From Megaustenia siamemsis (lineage: Eukaryota; Mollusca; Gastropoda; Stylommatophora; Ariophantidae), in NCBI GenBank assembly GCA_032433765.1, contig JAVIAB010000160.1:34753702-34817701 (forward strand): a DNA stretch of 64,000 nucleotides, given 5' to 3'. The notes under the pieces are model-generated. The model did not search any database, had not been told where the DNA came from, and was given only the letters and a program-made list of their open reading frames with translations. A program made the position numbers and the translations under genes. Positions 11,741 to 21,404 of this stretch are shown here, in pieces. Position 1 is the stretch's first letter, and every line of letters starts with the position of its first letter.

Positions 11741-12385
11741 TCTGCTTCCATAGAGATTGTCCTAAAGCTGTTTATAGCTACATATTTTCCCATAAGACTA
11801 TTTCCTGCATTAAGATTGTCCTTGTTTGTAACCCCATTGTTTCTTCATAGACGATTGCTTCCATAAAGAATGTCCTAAAGTTTTATTGTCCTAAAGTTTT
11901 ATATGATTCCATAGGTTCCTCTGACATTGTTGCCTTCATAAAGATTGTCCTAAAGCTTTATATAACTGCATAGGTTCCTCTGACATTGTTGCCTTCATAA
12001 AGATTGTCCTAAAGCTTTATATAATAATTCCATAAGGTTCCTCTGAGATTGTTGCCTTCATAAAAATTGTCCTAAAGCTTTATATAACTCCATAGGTTCC
12101 TCTGACATTGTTGCCTTCATAAAGATTGTCCTAAAGCTTTATATAATAATTCCATAGGTTCCTCTTAGATTGTTGCCTTCATAAAAATTGTCCTAAAGCT
12201 TTATATAACTCCATAGGTTCCTCTGACATTGTTGCCTTCATAAAGATTGTCCTAAAGCTTTATATAACTCCATAGGTTCTTCTAAGGTTGTTGCCTTCAT
12301 AAAAATTGTCCTAAAGCTTTATATAATAATTCCATAGGTTCCTCTGAGATTGTTGCCTTCATAAAAATTGTCCTAAAGCTGTTTA
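11741..12385. repeat. Minisatellite, about 58-62-bp unit
   Basis: About ten units containing ccataggttcctctgacatt and cataaagattgtcctaaagc. The first units are the most diverged, and the array becomes more regular from about 11900, as expected when expansion starts inside older sequence. Confidence 0.9.
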
Positions 12386-12424
12386 TTGATTTTTTTCTCC
12401 TTCAGCATTCAACTGTGAACTGCT

Positions 12425-13535
12425 CATTGTCTGTCTCTAGAAGAACATTAAGTGTACATGGATGCATTGTATCACAATTTGATGGCCAGCTACAATAATG
12501 GCACCTTTTGACACAACACAAACAACTTTGGCATCGGAAGATTTTAATTGCTTAACATTTCTAACCAGGAAGCAACCATTTTTATCTACTCTGTTCTACT
12601 TTTAACTTTTAACTGCCAAGGATTCTATAATGTACACAGAAGCTCCTACTTTTAACTGCCAAGGATTCTATAATGTACACAAGCTCCTACTTTTAACTGC
12701 CAAGGATTCTATAATGTACACAGAAGCTCCTACTTTTAACATCCAAGGATTCTATAATGTACACAAATGCTCCTACTTTTAACTGCCAATGATTCTATAA
12801 TGTACACAGAAGCTCCTACTTTTAACATCCAAGGATTCTATAATGTACACAAATGCTCCTACTTTTAACTGCCAATGATTCTATAATGTACACAAGCTCC
12901 TACTTTTAACTGCCAAGGATTCTATAATGTACACAGAAGCTCCTACTTTTAACATCCAAGGATTCTATAATGTACACAAATGCTCCTACTTTTAACTGCC
13001 AATGATTCTATAATGTACACAGAAGCTCCTACTTTTACCTGCCAAGGATTCTATAATATACACAGAAGCTCCTACTTTTAACTGCCAAGGATTCTATAAT
13101 GTACACAGAAGCTCCTACTTTTAACTGCCAAGGATTCTATAATGTACACAGAAGCTCCTACTTTTAACTGCCAAGGATTCTATAATGTACACAGAAGCTC
13201 CTACTTTTAACTGCCAAGGATTCTATAATGTACACAGAAGCTCCTACTTTTAACTGCCAAGGATTCTATAATGTACACAGAAGCTCCTACTTTTAACTGC
13301 CAAGGATTCTATAATGTACACAGAAGCTCCTACTTTTAACTGCCAAGGATTCTATAATGTGCACAAGCTCCTACTTTTCACCACTATCTAAAAGGGCTAG
13401 ACATCAGATTTCATCCACAAATAAACCGTGGATTCAAAGAGAAAAACTTCCATCACCCATGGAAGGATAGATTCTCGGGATCTTCTTGTCCATAGGTCAT
13501 GATACCTCAAAACCACCCAAGCGGCACCCTCCACC
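12425..13535 (-). mobile_element. SINE/interspersed repeat (family S2) with internal array expansion
   Basis: The left part (12425-12590) matches 18625-18775 (catggatgcattgt, then gcaaccattttt). The right part (13379-13535) matches the other half of the same element (cactatc, tagacatcagat, ending ccacccaa, where the tRNA-like head lies at 18930-19010). Between the two halves the core segment has been amplified into the 43-bp array. So one element copy surrounds the array. Confidence 0.7.
12591..13378. repeat. Minisatellite, about 43-bp unit, derived from the SINE core
   Basis: About 18 copies of a unit with ctcctacttttaactgccaa, ggattctataatgtacac. The single-copy version in the S2 element at 18783-18830 reads tactacttttaacagccagg and ggttctttaatgtgcacac, so the unit is a piece of that element. 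Confidence 0.9.
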
Positions 13536-13624
13536 CCATTTATAACTTTATAATTTTCCCTGAGATTATTGTCCTTGCATAAAGATTGTTCTCCTTCAAT
13601 GAGATAGAGCTGCTTGCACAGAAC

Positions 13625-13775
13625 ATAGAGACAAATGGCGAGATTTGATAAAATATCTTTTAAAAGAATTGAAAACTGCTAGAATAAAAATTAAGGTAAG
13701 AGAGGGAATATCTTGGTCTACGTCCTATGGGCCGGCTATGGCTCGAAAGGCCAATAGATAGATTAATAGATAAAG
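13625..13775 (+). repeat. Interspersed repeat with (TAGA)n tail, copy 2
   Basis: It is the inverted partner of 9815-9960, with the block ctatgggccggctatggctc and the tail agatagattaatagataaag. Confidence 0.65.
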
Positions 13776-14815
13776 ATTGTTCTGAGTTAGTCTTGGTGAC
13801 AACCAAATAAGCAGATTGCTTTGGTTGCATATTATTATGATTTTAATGCCAAACTTTTCTTAACTGTGGCCATGAACACACACAAAAAAGTTAAAATTAA
13901 ACATTCTGTTGTTGTGTAAATATGGACATTTTGTCTGTTTTTCATGTGATAGTGTCTAATTTTGTAAGATTATTTAAATTAACTTTTTGGTTTCGTTGTG
14001 AAAATTTGGACAAAGTAAAACCATTTAGCTGTAAATCTGGGCTTTCACTTGCCATATGGTCAAACGTTGTATAGATACTTTTTAATCTTAGTTTCTCTTG
14101 TAATGTTGGATGTGTATTCGATTTGTTTTATTTTAACAAAAGATAGAATTGTTTAATCATTATAAATGTTACAGGATATTACCACTAATATTTTTGTTTA
14201 CTTTGCCATACATATTTATTTATATCACTCACTCAGTGTTGCCTGCCACAGTTATGCCAGAAATAAGGGCACCCATCCTCCTTTTAACAAAACATGCTCA
14301 TTAAATTATTTTTGTTTCATTTTGTGAAACTGTTTAAATACAGAATTAACATTAATTCTAAAATGTTTCTACATAGTGAAGTATTAGATTTGTATTCCTA
14401 ATAACTTGTAGAACCTTCATCAGTCTTACATCAGTCAGATTGAGTTGTAGCAGCAATATTCTTCCAGCCTAGGAGGATTTAAACAAGAAGAATTTTGTTT
14501 AGTGATATATTTAAAGACTTGAACTTTTCTGTCAGTCCACAGATTGTATGACCTTTAACAGTGATACTTTTTCATATATGTAGAAAATTGATACAGCAGA
14601 AATTTTATTTGGTGTTATCTTCAATTTTCATTGACTTGAGTCTTTCTGTCTGCCCACAAACTGTATAGTCTTTTATAGCTCTTGGTGATTAAAAACCATG
14701 GGTTTGACTAGAGCTATTGGCCCAGGAAACTGATGTGGCATTTGCAGCATTTTTCTTGATTTCCTGGGTTCTGCTGGAGATAGATTTTCTTGATCCTTGA
14801 AGTACCATAATACAA
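13776..14815. other. AT-rich stretch, nothing recognised
   Basis: No ORF, array or element was identified. Confidence 0.45.
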
Positions 14816-15115
14816 GAGGTCCTCTGTATCAACAAACTCCCTGCAATACTTAGTCTTCTGTGTCAACAAACTTCAAGCACTACTAGAACTTCTATATCAA
14901 CAAACTTTCACTAGCAATACTAGAACTTATTTATCACCAAACTTAAGCAATACTAGAACTTCTGTATCAACAAACTTCTACCAGCAATACTAGAACTTCT
15001 GTACCAACAAACTTCCAGCAATACTAGAACTTCTGCATCAATAAATTTCAGCAATAATAGAACTTCTGTATCAACAAACTTCAAGCAATATTAGAACTTC
15101 TGTATTAACAAAAAT
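14816..15115. repeat. Minisatellite, about 34-bp unit
   Basis: About nine imperfect units containing tagaacttctgtatcaacaa and acttcaagcaatac. Confidence 0.85.
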
Positions 15116-15374
15116 TCCTGTTTTGACACAGACTGCTACCAGGAAGACCAACTGGGTGGTGGAGTGAGGTTTTAATTAGCTATGAGTCACTGGCACTGCT
15201 ATAATAATTGTATGTCAAAGAGTTCCAGCTTATTTGGTGGTCATGATCTAATAAGTCCAGTGTATCTCACCCATGATGCACGTTGCATTGTGTGTTCTTT
15301 GTTGTTTGGATCATCATCACTGCACACACCAAATTAATCCATAGGTGCTCTGACAGTTTCTGCTGACAGTTTTG

Positions 15375-15560
15375 CCCAGGCTGTGGTCATATTTATGGTC
15401 TACTCTTTTCAATTTCAACTGCAAAGGGTTCTTTAACGTGTGCAAGTGCACATGGGACCTCCTGTGTATTGTTATTATCCAGGAGGGTTAGACATCGGAT
15501 CCCACTATCCAAGAGATCAGGGAAGAATAGAGTCATAAAGAAACCATGGATTACCACATA
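15375..15560 (-). mobile_element. Fragment of interspersed repeat family S2
   Basis: It shares ggttctttaacgtg, gggacctcctgt, and a block like tagacatcggatcccacta with the element at 18625-19010. The tRNA-like head is missing. Confidence 0.6.
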
Positions 15561-15659
15561 CTTATGAGGTATTTGAAATTGCTGGCTTTTTGTGTTTAAA
15601 ACTTGCCTCTGGACAGACTGATTTATCATTCTGAAATGACAAGGCTGCAATGAAATATA

Positions 15660-15905
15660 CAAAAATAGAATGTTCCAGTTTTGTGATTAAGATAAGACTA
15701 AACAAATCAACTTTTTGACTGAAAGGTCTTAAAAAAAAAAAATCAGAAGAAATCCAAATGTGGCCAAACAAATTTGTTGGAAGCCACTTGGACTTCTTTT
15801 AATGTCAGATTAAAAAAAATTTTTCTCCTGTTACAGACCTTTCAGAGTCCAAACGTTGGTTTATTGTTTAGCCTAGTCTCAATCACAAAACCAGAACATC
15901 CAATT
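15660..15905. repeat. Imperfect foldback (inverted repeat), arms about 115 bp
   Basis: The left arm (15660-15775) is imperfectly complementary to the right arm (15778-15905): tgttccagttttgtgatt pairs with aatcacaaaaccagaaca, ctgaaaggtct with agacctttcag, and the centre is caaatttg. It could be a foldback element or the relic of an inverted duplication. A LINE inserted at its right edge. Confidence 0.65.
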
Positions 15906-16504
15906 TTTCATCATCATCGTGTGCCTTCTCCGCAACGAGGGTTGGCTACCATGGATCACCATTCTACTCTGTTTTCTTGCTTTGATGGTGCAGGCTGACA
16001 TAGATTGACTTGTCCATCTTTTGATGTTACTCGTCCATGTTAGTCTTGGTCTGCCTCTTTTACCTTGTATTTTTCCTTCAAATATTACTTTTAGTAGGTT
16101 GTTGTGTCTTTTAACATGCCCCAAAAATTTCATTTGTCTTGTCTTAATTGTATTTAGTAGTTCTCTTTTTATTTTCAGTTGTTTTAAAACTTCATCGTTT
16201 GTTATCTCTTGTTTCCATCCAATTCTACCTATTCTTCTATAAATCCACATTTCAAAGGCTTCAATTTTCTGTTCTGTTTTCTTGTCTAATGTCCATGTTT
16301 CTGCACCATACAGGAATATTGAGAAGACGTAACATTTTGCCATTCTTAGTTTCAGCCCTGCTGATATTTGTTTTGTTGTTAGTATATTTTTCATGGCATT
16401 AAAATTACTTTTTGCCATACCTAGTCTTTTGTTTATTTCAGTTTTGCATTTTCCATCATTGGTTATAGTATGTCCCAGGTAGTTGTAGCTCTGGAATTTT
16501 TCAT
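15902..16504 (-). mobile_element. 5'-truncated LINE (family L-EN)
   Basis: A perfect 10-bp TSD, aatttttcat, lies at 15902-15911 and 16495-16504. The minus-strand frame is open through most of the element: SYNYLGHTITNDGKCK, YGAETWTLDKKTEQKIEA, FEMWIYRRIGRIGW, FLGHVKRHNNLLKVI and GKRGRPRLTW, then a (TGATGA)-rich 3' end. It is the better preserved partner of 2472-3157. It lacks the palm and endonuclease, so it cannot move by itself. Confidence 0.88.
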
Positions 16505-17228
16505 ACTTTATTCTTAATAACTGCAGTTTAGCTGAAGCCCTATATGGTTTCCATGTCTGTACACACAATCAATCTTTGAAACAAGCTGATGCAGAACTTC
16601 AATTTGTTGTGATTGAAATGGTGTGGCTAAAGTCAGTGTGAGCTTAACAAAAATATGCACACTTTGTTTCTGTCTGTTTTAAGCAGTTGCATTCAGAACT
16701 CTAGATAGAGAAGGTTATGCAATTTATGATGAGACCTTTTAAATGAAATAATTCCCATTTGGTAACAACAGCAATCTGACATCACAGTCATTAGATGAGT
16801 CTCTAAGTAGGACACGAAACATGAGATACATCCTTGCTCCACACAGATAGTAATAGAAGAAAACATACAAAGCTACTGTAATCCAGAACTTGAAAATGAA
16901 TACACTACATGCTGAAACTGTTGCTTCATTTATATGAAGTACCTAGACATCTTAGCTTAGCAATACATTTTCCAAAAACTGTCATATTTTTTTTTTTACA
17001 TTTATTTCATCCTCTATAGAAAAAAAAAACCTCTTGACCCACCAGAAGTTGAACCAGAGCCAGTTTATCTGATTGGAAACCGACAGGTCAAGTCCATTTG
17101 ACCATCTACACATTGCATCATGATTAATTGCGTAAAATGCCTTTTCTCAGGTTCACAAATTTGTTGTAGAGATAATTATCCTGTTATTTTGAAAAAAAAA
17201 AGAAGAAAGAAACACCCTATAATGTAAA
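16505..17228. other. No feature recognised
   Basis: AT-rich sequence with short homopolymers (T run near 16988, A run near 17023). Confidence 0.45.
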
Positions 17229-17405
17229 GGGACTACATTTATTTTACCACCAGCACATTTTTTGGGTAACATGATCAGTATTACGGGGTTGCCAGCTTTC
17301 TTCCCCCCCGGAAAAAAAAATCAGGTACACATCTAAGGTTGGGTCAACCTAGAATCTGTAGATTAGAGTCAAACCTCTTCCTAGCAGATTTCTCATTCCT
17401 CACAA
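17229..17405 (-). mobile_element. Old, diverged copy of SINE family S1
   Basis: The order of blocks follows the minus-strand copy at 9012 (cagcacat.tttttggg, then cccggaaaaaaa, tcaggtac, aaggttgggt, tagagtcaaacc), but with many substitutions. It is adjacent and inverted with respect to the younger copy at 17435. Confidence 0.65.
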
Positions 17406-17434
17406 AAACCTAACTGGCCACAAAAAAAGAGCTA

Positions 17435-17720
17435 TATGATGTTAATCAGGAAGCCGCGATAGCTCAGTGGTTAGTGAACTGGACTACAACGGACAAGGGG
17501 TAGGGTTCGATCCCAACTGGCGGCTTCCGGGTTCACCCAGCCTTAAATGGGTACCGGATTTTTTCTGGGAAAGTAAAGCAGCATGGGCGTAATACCGACC
17601 ACATTACCCCAAAAATCATGTGCTGAAGGTCTGTAAAATATAGGGTCACTAACACCATATTTCCCTATACGCCACTTGGCGTAACGGGGGTACTTTACTT
17701 TTTTTTTATGATGTTAATCA
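17435..17720 (+). mobile_element. Full-length tRNA-headed SINE (family S1), reference copy
   Basis: A perfect 14-bp TSD, tatgatgttaatca, at 17435-17448 and 17707-17720 encloses 258 bp. The head keeps pol III promoter boxes: A box tagctcagtggt near 17460 and B box ggttcgatccc near 17505. The body continues with ccttaaatgggtaccgg, accgaccacattacccc and ccctatacgccacttggcg, then a T-rich end. The tRNA-like part is not a functional tRNA: it runs straight into the SINE body and has no clean anticodon arm. It is the youngest-looking member in the window. Confidence 0.92.
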
Positions 17721-18624
17721 CAACCTACAGTACTGTTGATCCCTCTAACTATTTTTTTGTTAGGTACCATTAACAATGCATATATTTCTACCTAGCTTCC
17801 ACTGAAAGAAGGTCCACAGAATAAACAAATATTTGGATATGCCTCATGTCACATACACTGCAGTAAAATAGTCAATGTTTTGTATCTTTTAAATATTAGT
17901 TCTCAGTTCTAATAATGCTGTTCTATTTTTACTTTTTTTTTTAAATTTCATTGCTTGTAACTAGAAAACATTTTGTCAATATGGGGAAAAAAAACTATGA
18001 AAATTGTTTATCATTTAAAAGAAACTATGAAAATGTTCTATCAATTATAAAATTATAGAAATTGCCTATCATATGAAAAATATAAAATGTATGAAAATAA
18101 ATTATGAAAATGTCTTATTTTAAAACTAAAGAAAATGTTTACCATGTGGGAGAAAACTATGAAAATGTTCTATTAAGCAAAACAAAAAAAACTAAATAAG
18201 ATGTTTTATCATATTAAAAAAAAAACCTGTTAAAACATTTTATCACTGTGAAAAAAAAAAAACCACTGGAAGAAGACAGATGAGATGTTATTTGTGTAAC
18301 CATATATTGTCACTGTACATTTATTTTCATTACTCAGTAAAATAATGACAAGAAATAAACAATTTTGGCCTCAATACTTTCACTTGGTCCATCAGCACTC
18401 TAATAAATTGTACATGTTTACTAACAATGTGTAAATATATACTACATGCTAATCTGAAGTAACAACAGACAATATGGATGCTGTGTGTGTGTTGATCTAC
18501 TTTGCTTTCCACCCATACATATATATGGCCTTTTACAGATATTTGGAAGTCAGCGGACATCAATTTCAAACTGTCTGACACAACTTTGCCAAGTTATTTC
18601 TCTCACAGCTCTTCTTTTCTTCTT
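17721..18624. other. AT-rich stretch with weak aaaactatgaaaatg repetition
   Basis: Between 17960 and 18260 short degenerate repeats of the form aactatgaaaatgttctatc recur every 45-60 bp. Otherwise nothing was recognised. Confidence 0.5.
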
Positions 18625-19010
18625 TCCAGAATCACCTGTTAGTGGGCATGGATGCATTGTGCTGTTAGTTTATGGCAAAGCTGCAACATCTGCACCTTTA
18701 GGCCCAACACATCCGTCTTCATCTTGGGTCGATTTGCCTAATAATTTTAGTCACAGCAGCAACCATTTTTGACTAACTCTTTACTACTTTTAACAGCCAG
18801 GGGTTCTTTAATGTGCACACAGGACCTCCTGTTTAACATCATTAAGTATAGACATCAGATTCCACTACCCAGAGATGGTGAAGGAGGGGGTTTAAACCCA
18901 CAGATTCAATTTTGTAAATTGCCACAGTCTGTGGTCGGATTTGAACCTGCGACCTTCTAGTCCTGAGGCCAATGCCAATGTCTTACCTCTAGACCACCCA
19001 ACATACACCC
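18625..19010 (-). mobile_element. tRNA-headed interspersed repeat (family S2)
   Basis: On the minus strand, 19010-18930 looks like a tRNA: an A-box-like tggtctagaggtaagac, then a B box ggttcaaatcc. The body follows with the ggttctttaatgtgcac block near 18800 and the catggatgcattgt block near 18648. Related pieces lie at 12425-13535 and 15375-15560. I see no clear TSD. Confidence 0.7.
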
Positions 19011-19279
19011 TCTCCCTGCTAATTCTGCCAATATTGGAATGACAGGTCTGACAGCAAAAGATCAAAGATAAGTTTGTGTGTCAGTTCTTTGTGCCGTGAG
19101 TGATGGTGACAACCCAGTTGACATTTATCCTTGGACAGGTGTGAGATCACTTGTCTGTTCTACCAGAGGCTTCCAGTGCAACCCAAGATGGTAGTGTGTT
19201 TTCGCCAGTTCGTTGGCAAAGAAGTGTCATTTCATTGATGTGTGCTTCTAAATGAAGGAAATAAAAAGCTCACGGTGTA

Positions 19280-19615
19280 TCCACGTGCCAAAGCGCTGAC
19301 TGACTGGGGTTGACCAGTCTATAGCGTGGAAACGGGTTCTGGACCGTGCAACTGAGTGAGTGCACGTGAGTCTAGACCATCCACAGCAGTGACTTTCAGC
19401 AACAAAATCAACAGGGACTTGCCGAGGAGGGGGTCTGAGCATTTATGGACATGTTCGGAGTGCAATGATAAAAAAAAAGTAAAGTACCCCCGTCACGCCA
19501 AGTGGTGTATAGGGAATATGGTGTTAGTGACCATCAATTTTACAGACCTTCTGCACATTATTTTTGGGCGGTACATGATTTTTAGGAATGCAATGATGAT
19601 GACCTGAAAATAACC
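19280..19615 (+). mobile_element. 3' end of RNase H-type retroelement (family L-RH), with nested SINE
   Basis: The plus strand gives RRGSEHLWTCSECND, the C-terminus typical of this family, then the 3' end aaataac. The coding end is split by the SINE fragment described separately. The sequence upstream of about 19390 is diverged. Confidence 0.65.
19457..19597 (-). mobile_element. SINE S1 3' fragment nested in the L-RH 3' end
   Basis: A 13-bp TSD with one mismatch (ggagtgcaatgat at 19457-19469, ggaatgcaatgat at 19585-19597) encloses a 115-bp 5'-truncated SINE S1 piece. The duplicated bases are the codons around C.ECND of the host element, so the SINE is the younger of the two. Confidence 0.8.
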
Positions 19616-19749
19616 AGAGGCTGATCATAAAGCATGTCCTATGGTCAGATTAGACTGAGCATTAATAAAGCACTTGTTAGAGTAGTTCTAACCCAGGCAA
19701 CATTTTAAAATGATTTTTGCCTACATTGATATCGAATGTTATTACTCAT

Positions 19750-20028
19750 TGACATATATAACACTGGACACATACCTGAAGATCTACTAAAATCTTTGTA
19801 GCCATACCGAAGAAGTCAGGCGCCATTGATTGTGAAGACCATCGCACTATTAGTCTCATGAGCCATATGACAAAAATATTTTAAAGAATTATCATGAGAC
19901 GTGTAAGGAACAAAATAAAACCAGAAATAAGTGAGGAACAATGTGGAATTGTGGAAGGAAAGGGCACCAATAATGCAATATACATCCTTAGAACATTGAT
20001 AGAAAGAGCTATACAGGTAAAGAAAGAC
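19750..20028 (+). pseudogene. Reverse transcriptase fingers/palm fragment
   Basis: Broken plus-strand frames give GHIPEDLLKSL, KKSGAIDCEDHRTISLMS, IIMRRVRNKIKPEISEEQCG and NNAIYILRTLIERAIQV. This is the usual order of the N-terminal part of a non-LTR RT (P.PKK...C..HR.I.L, then R...I...QCGF). The catalytic boxes are absent. It stops where the diverged ORF1 copy starts. Confidence 0.7.
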
Positions 20029-20325
20029 CGCTGATATTAGCCGTAGATGTGTCTTTCTCGTGCTTCTCGTCTATGTCGTAGGTTGGGAGTTCCCACTTAG
20101 CTGACAACTTTGGAGGCGTCTGGACCGCAGATATTAGCCATAAATGTGTCTTTCTCGTGCTTATCGTCTATGTCGTAGGTTGGGAGTTCCCACTTAGCTG
20201 ACGACTTTGGAGACGTCTGGACTGCTGATATTAGCCATAGATGTGTCTTTCTCGTGCTTCTCGTCTATGTCGATATCGTAGTTTGGGAATTCCCCCTTAG
20301 CTGGCGGCTTTGGAGGATCTGGACC
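20028..20325 (-). repeat. 96-bp in-frame tandem repeat inside the diverged ORF1 copy
   Basis: Three copies of 32 codons with gtgtctttctcgtgctt and tgggagttcccacttagctg. They are a multiple of three long, and so keep frame. Confidence 0.8.
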
Positions 20326-20600
20326 TACTCTGTTCTCGGTCGTTCTTCTGAAATGTTCTGGACATCTTGAGTAGTTAAGCTTATCTTCCTTCCTGCCCTT
20401 GGCATCTTCTTTGGCATGGCTCGTTTTCCCTGTGAATTTATTTTATTCTTGTCTGAAAATATGTATGATCTCTATATCATTTACTAGAATTCTCTGTCTT
20501 AAAAGTATCGTCTGTTGTTTAAACCAATGGTTTCCGCTCTTTAGGCTCTCATGACATCTCTCTGTGTTTGTTAAACAAAAGCAAGGTTTGCATTCTTGAC
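20028..20600 (-). pseudogene. Diverged copy of the ORF1 5' end found in the composite satellite
   Basis: The minus strand from about 20420 reads MPKKMPRAGRKISLTTQDVQ, matching the start of ORF1 at 53868 (MPKKTPKKTPKEVKKASQTT). Downstream, three 96-bp tandem units carry a PPKLSAKWELPTYDIDEKHE-like segment, which matches the junction PPKPPAK...LQTYEIDLESKHE of the satellite ORF1. The 5' non-coding part (20430-20600) also matches 53880-54010. This is a separate, older member in which a different slice was amplified. Confidence 0.75.
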
Positions 20601-20834
20601 ATAATTTCCTCGTCCCGTGCGGACAGTTTGCTTTGTACTGGCCATATCATTTCTCTAGCTTTATCCAAATGTAAAACAACTAATAATAGTGTTGTATTTA
20701 TTAATTAAATTCTTATACCTCACCTTCAAACAACGAAAATTATTAACGTGCTTCAATATATATTACAAAGACTATTGTATGTATTACAACGATGTTATTA
20801 TAGTATGTATTTATTTCTTTCCAGTTGCGACACT

Positions 20835-21110
20835 CCCTGCCGAGCTGAATTATTACTTTGGTTATCTTCTTTTTCTCCGTTGTTACTTCTGTCCAATCCT
20901 TGCCGCGCTTAACACCATTCAAATTATATGCTCTCCTTATGGACTTCTCCGATTCGACCATCCAGGATTTTCCGCGGTCGAGGCGCCTGTCTTTAGTCAC
21001 ACGCAATTTGAATGCGAGAGATGATTTGTGTTTTCTTTCCTTCCTTTCAAATAACCAAGGACCTGAACAGAACTATGTCGCACTCTAATCCACGCTGTTC
21101 AAGTAAGTAC
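20835..21110 (-). pseudogene. Diverged N-terminal part of the L-RH RNase H ORF
   Basis: The minus strand reads RRLDRGKSWMVESEKSIRRA and IIQLGRECRNW. The fuller copy at 39965-40870 has VRLKRGKSWVGRAEDVIKQV and IVTLDRKCREQ in the same order. Identity is low but the motif order and spacing agree. The catalytic RNase H core is absent. Confidence 0.55.
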
Positions 21111-21404
21111 CTCATTGAACGGATAGATGCGTCTCTGGTGCGTCTTTGCTCATCTGTGAGGAGCATTCTGCCCTCATTGATGACATAGTTCTAGGACGTG
21201 TTGTTATCTTCATGCGAGCATAGAGAGACCAAAACGTATAGAGTTCTGTGCTGCCACCACCTTCATGAACCGAATCCACCGCTCTATCTTAGCCTCTACT
21301 GTCAATTTTTGGAAACTATTCATGGCCTTTTTATTGTCTAGTGAAAGATCCGTCGTCCGATAAGGGTCACATAGGTTCAATATTCGACATAGTTGTCATA
21401 CCTT
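21111..21404. repeat. Leader of the 53-bp array (higher-order spacer, copy 1)
   Basis: Segment 21285-21400 (cctctactgtcaatttttgg, atggcctttttattgtct) recurs in better-matched form at 22865-22965 and 24060-24165. It is the non-array spacer of the higher-order pattern. Confidence 0.65.

Noticed and set aside
17452..17530. tRNA gene
   Set aside because: A and B boxes are present, but the segment is the head of a TSD-bounded SINE and is continuous with its body.
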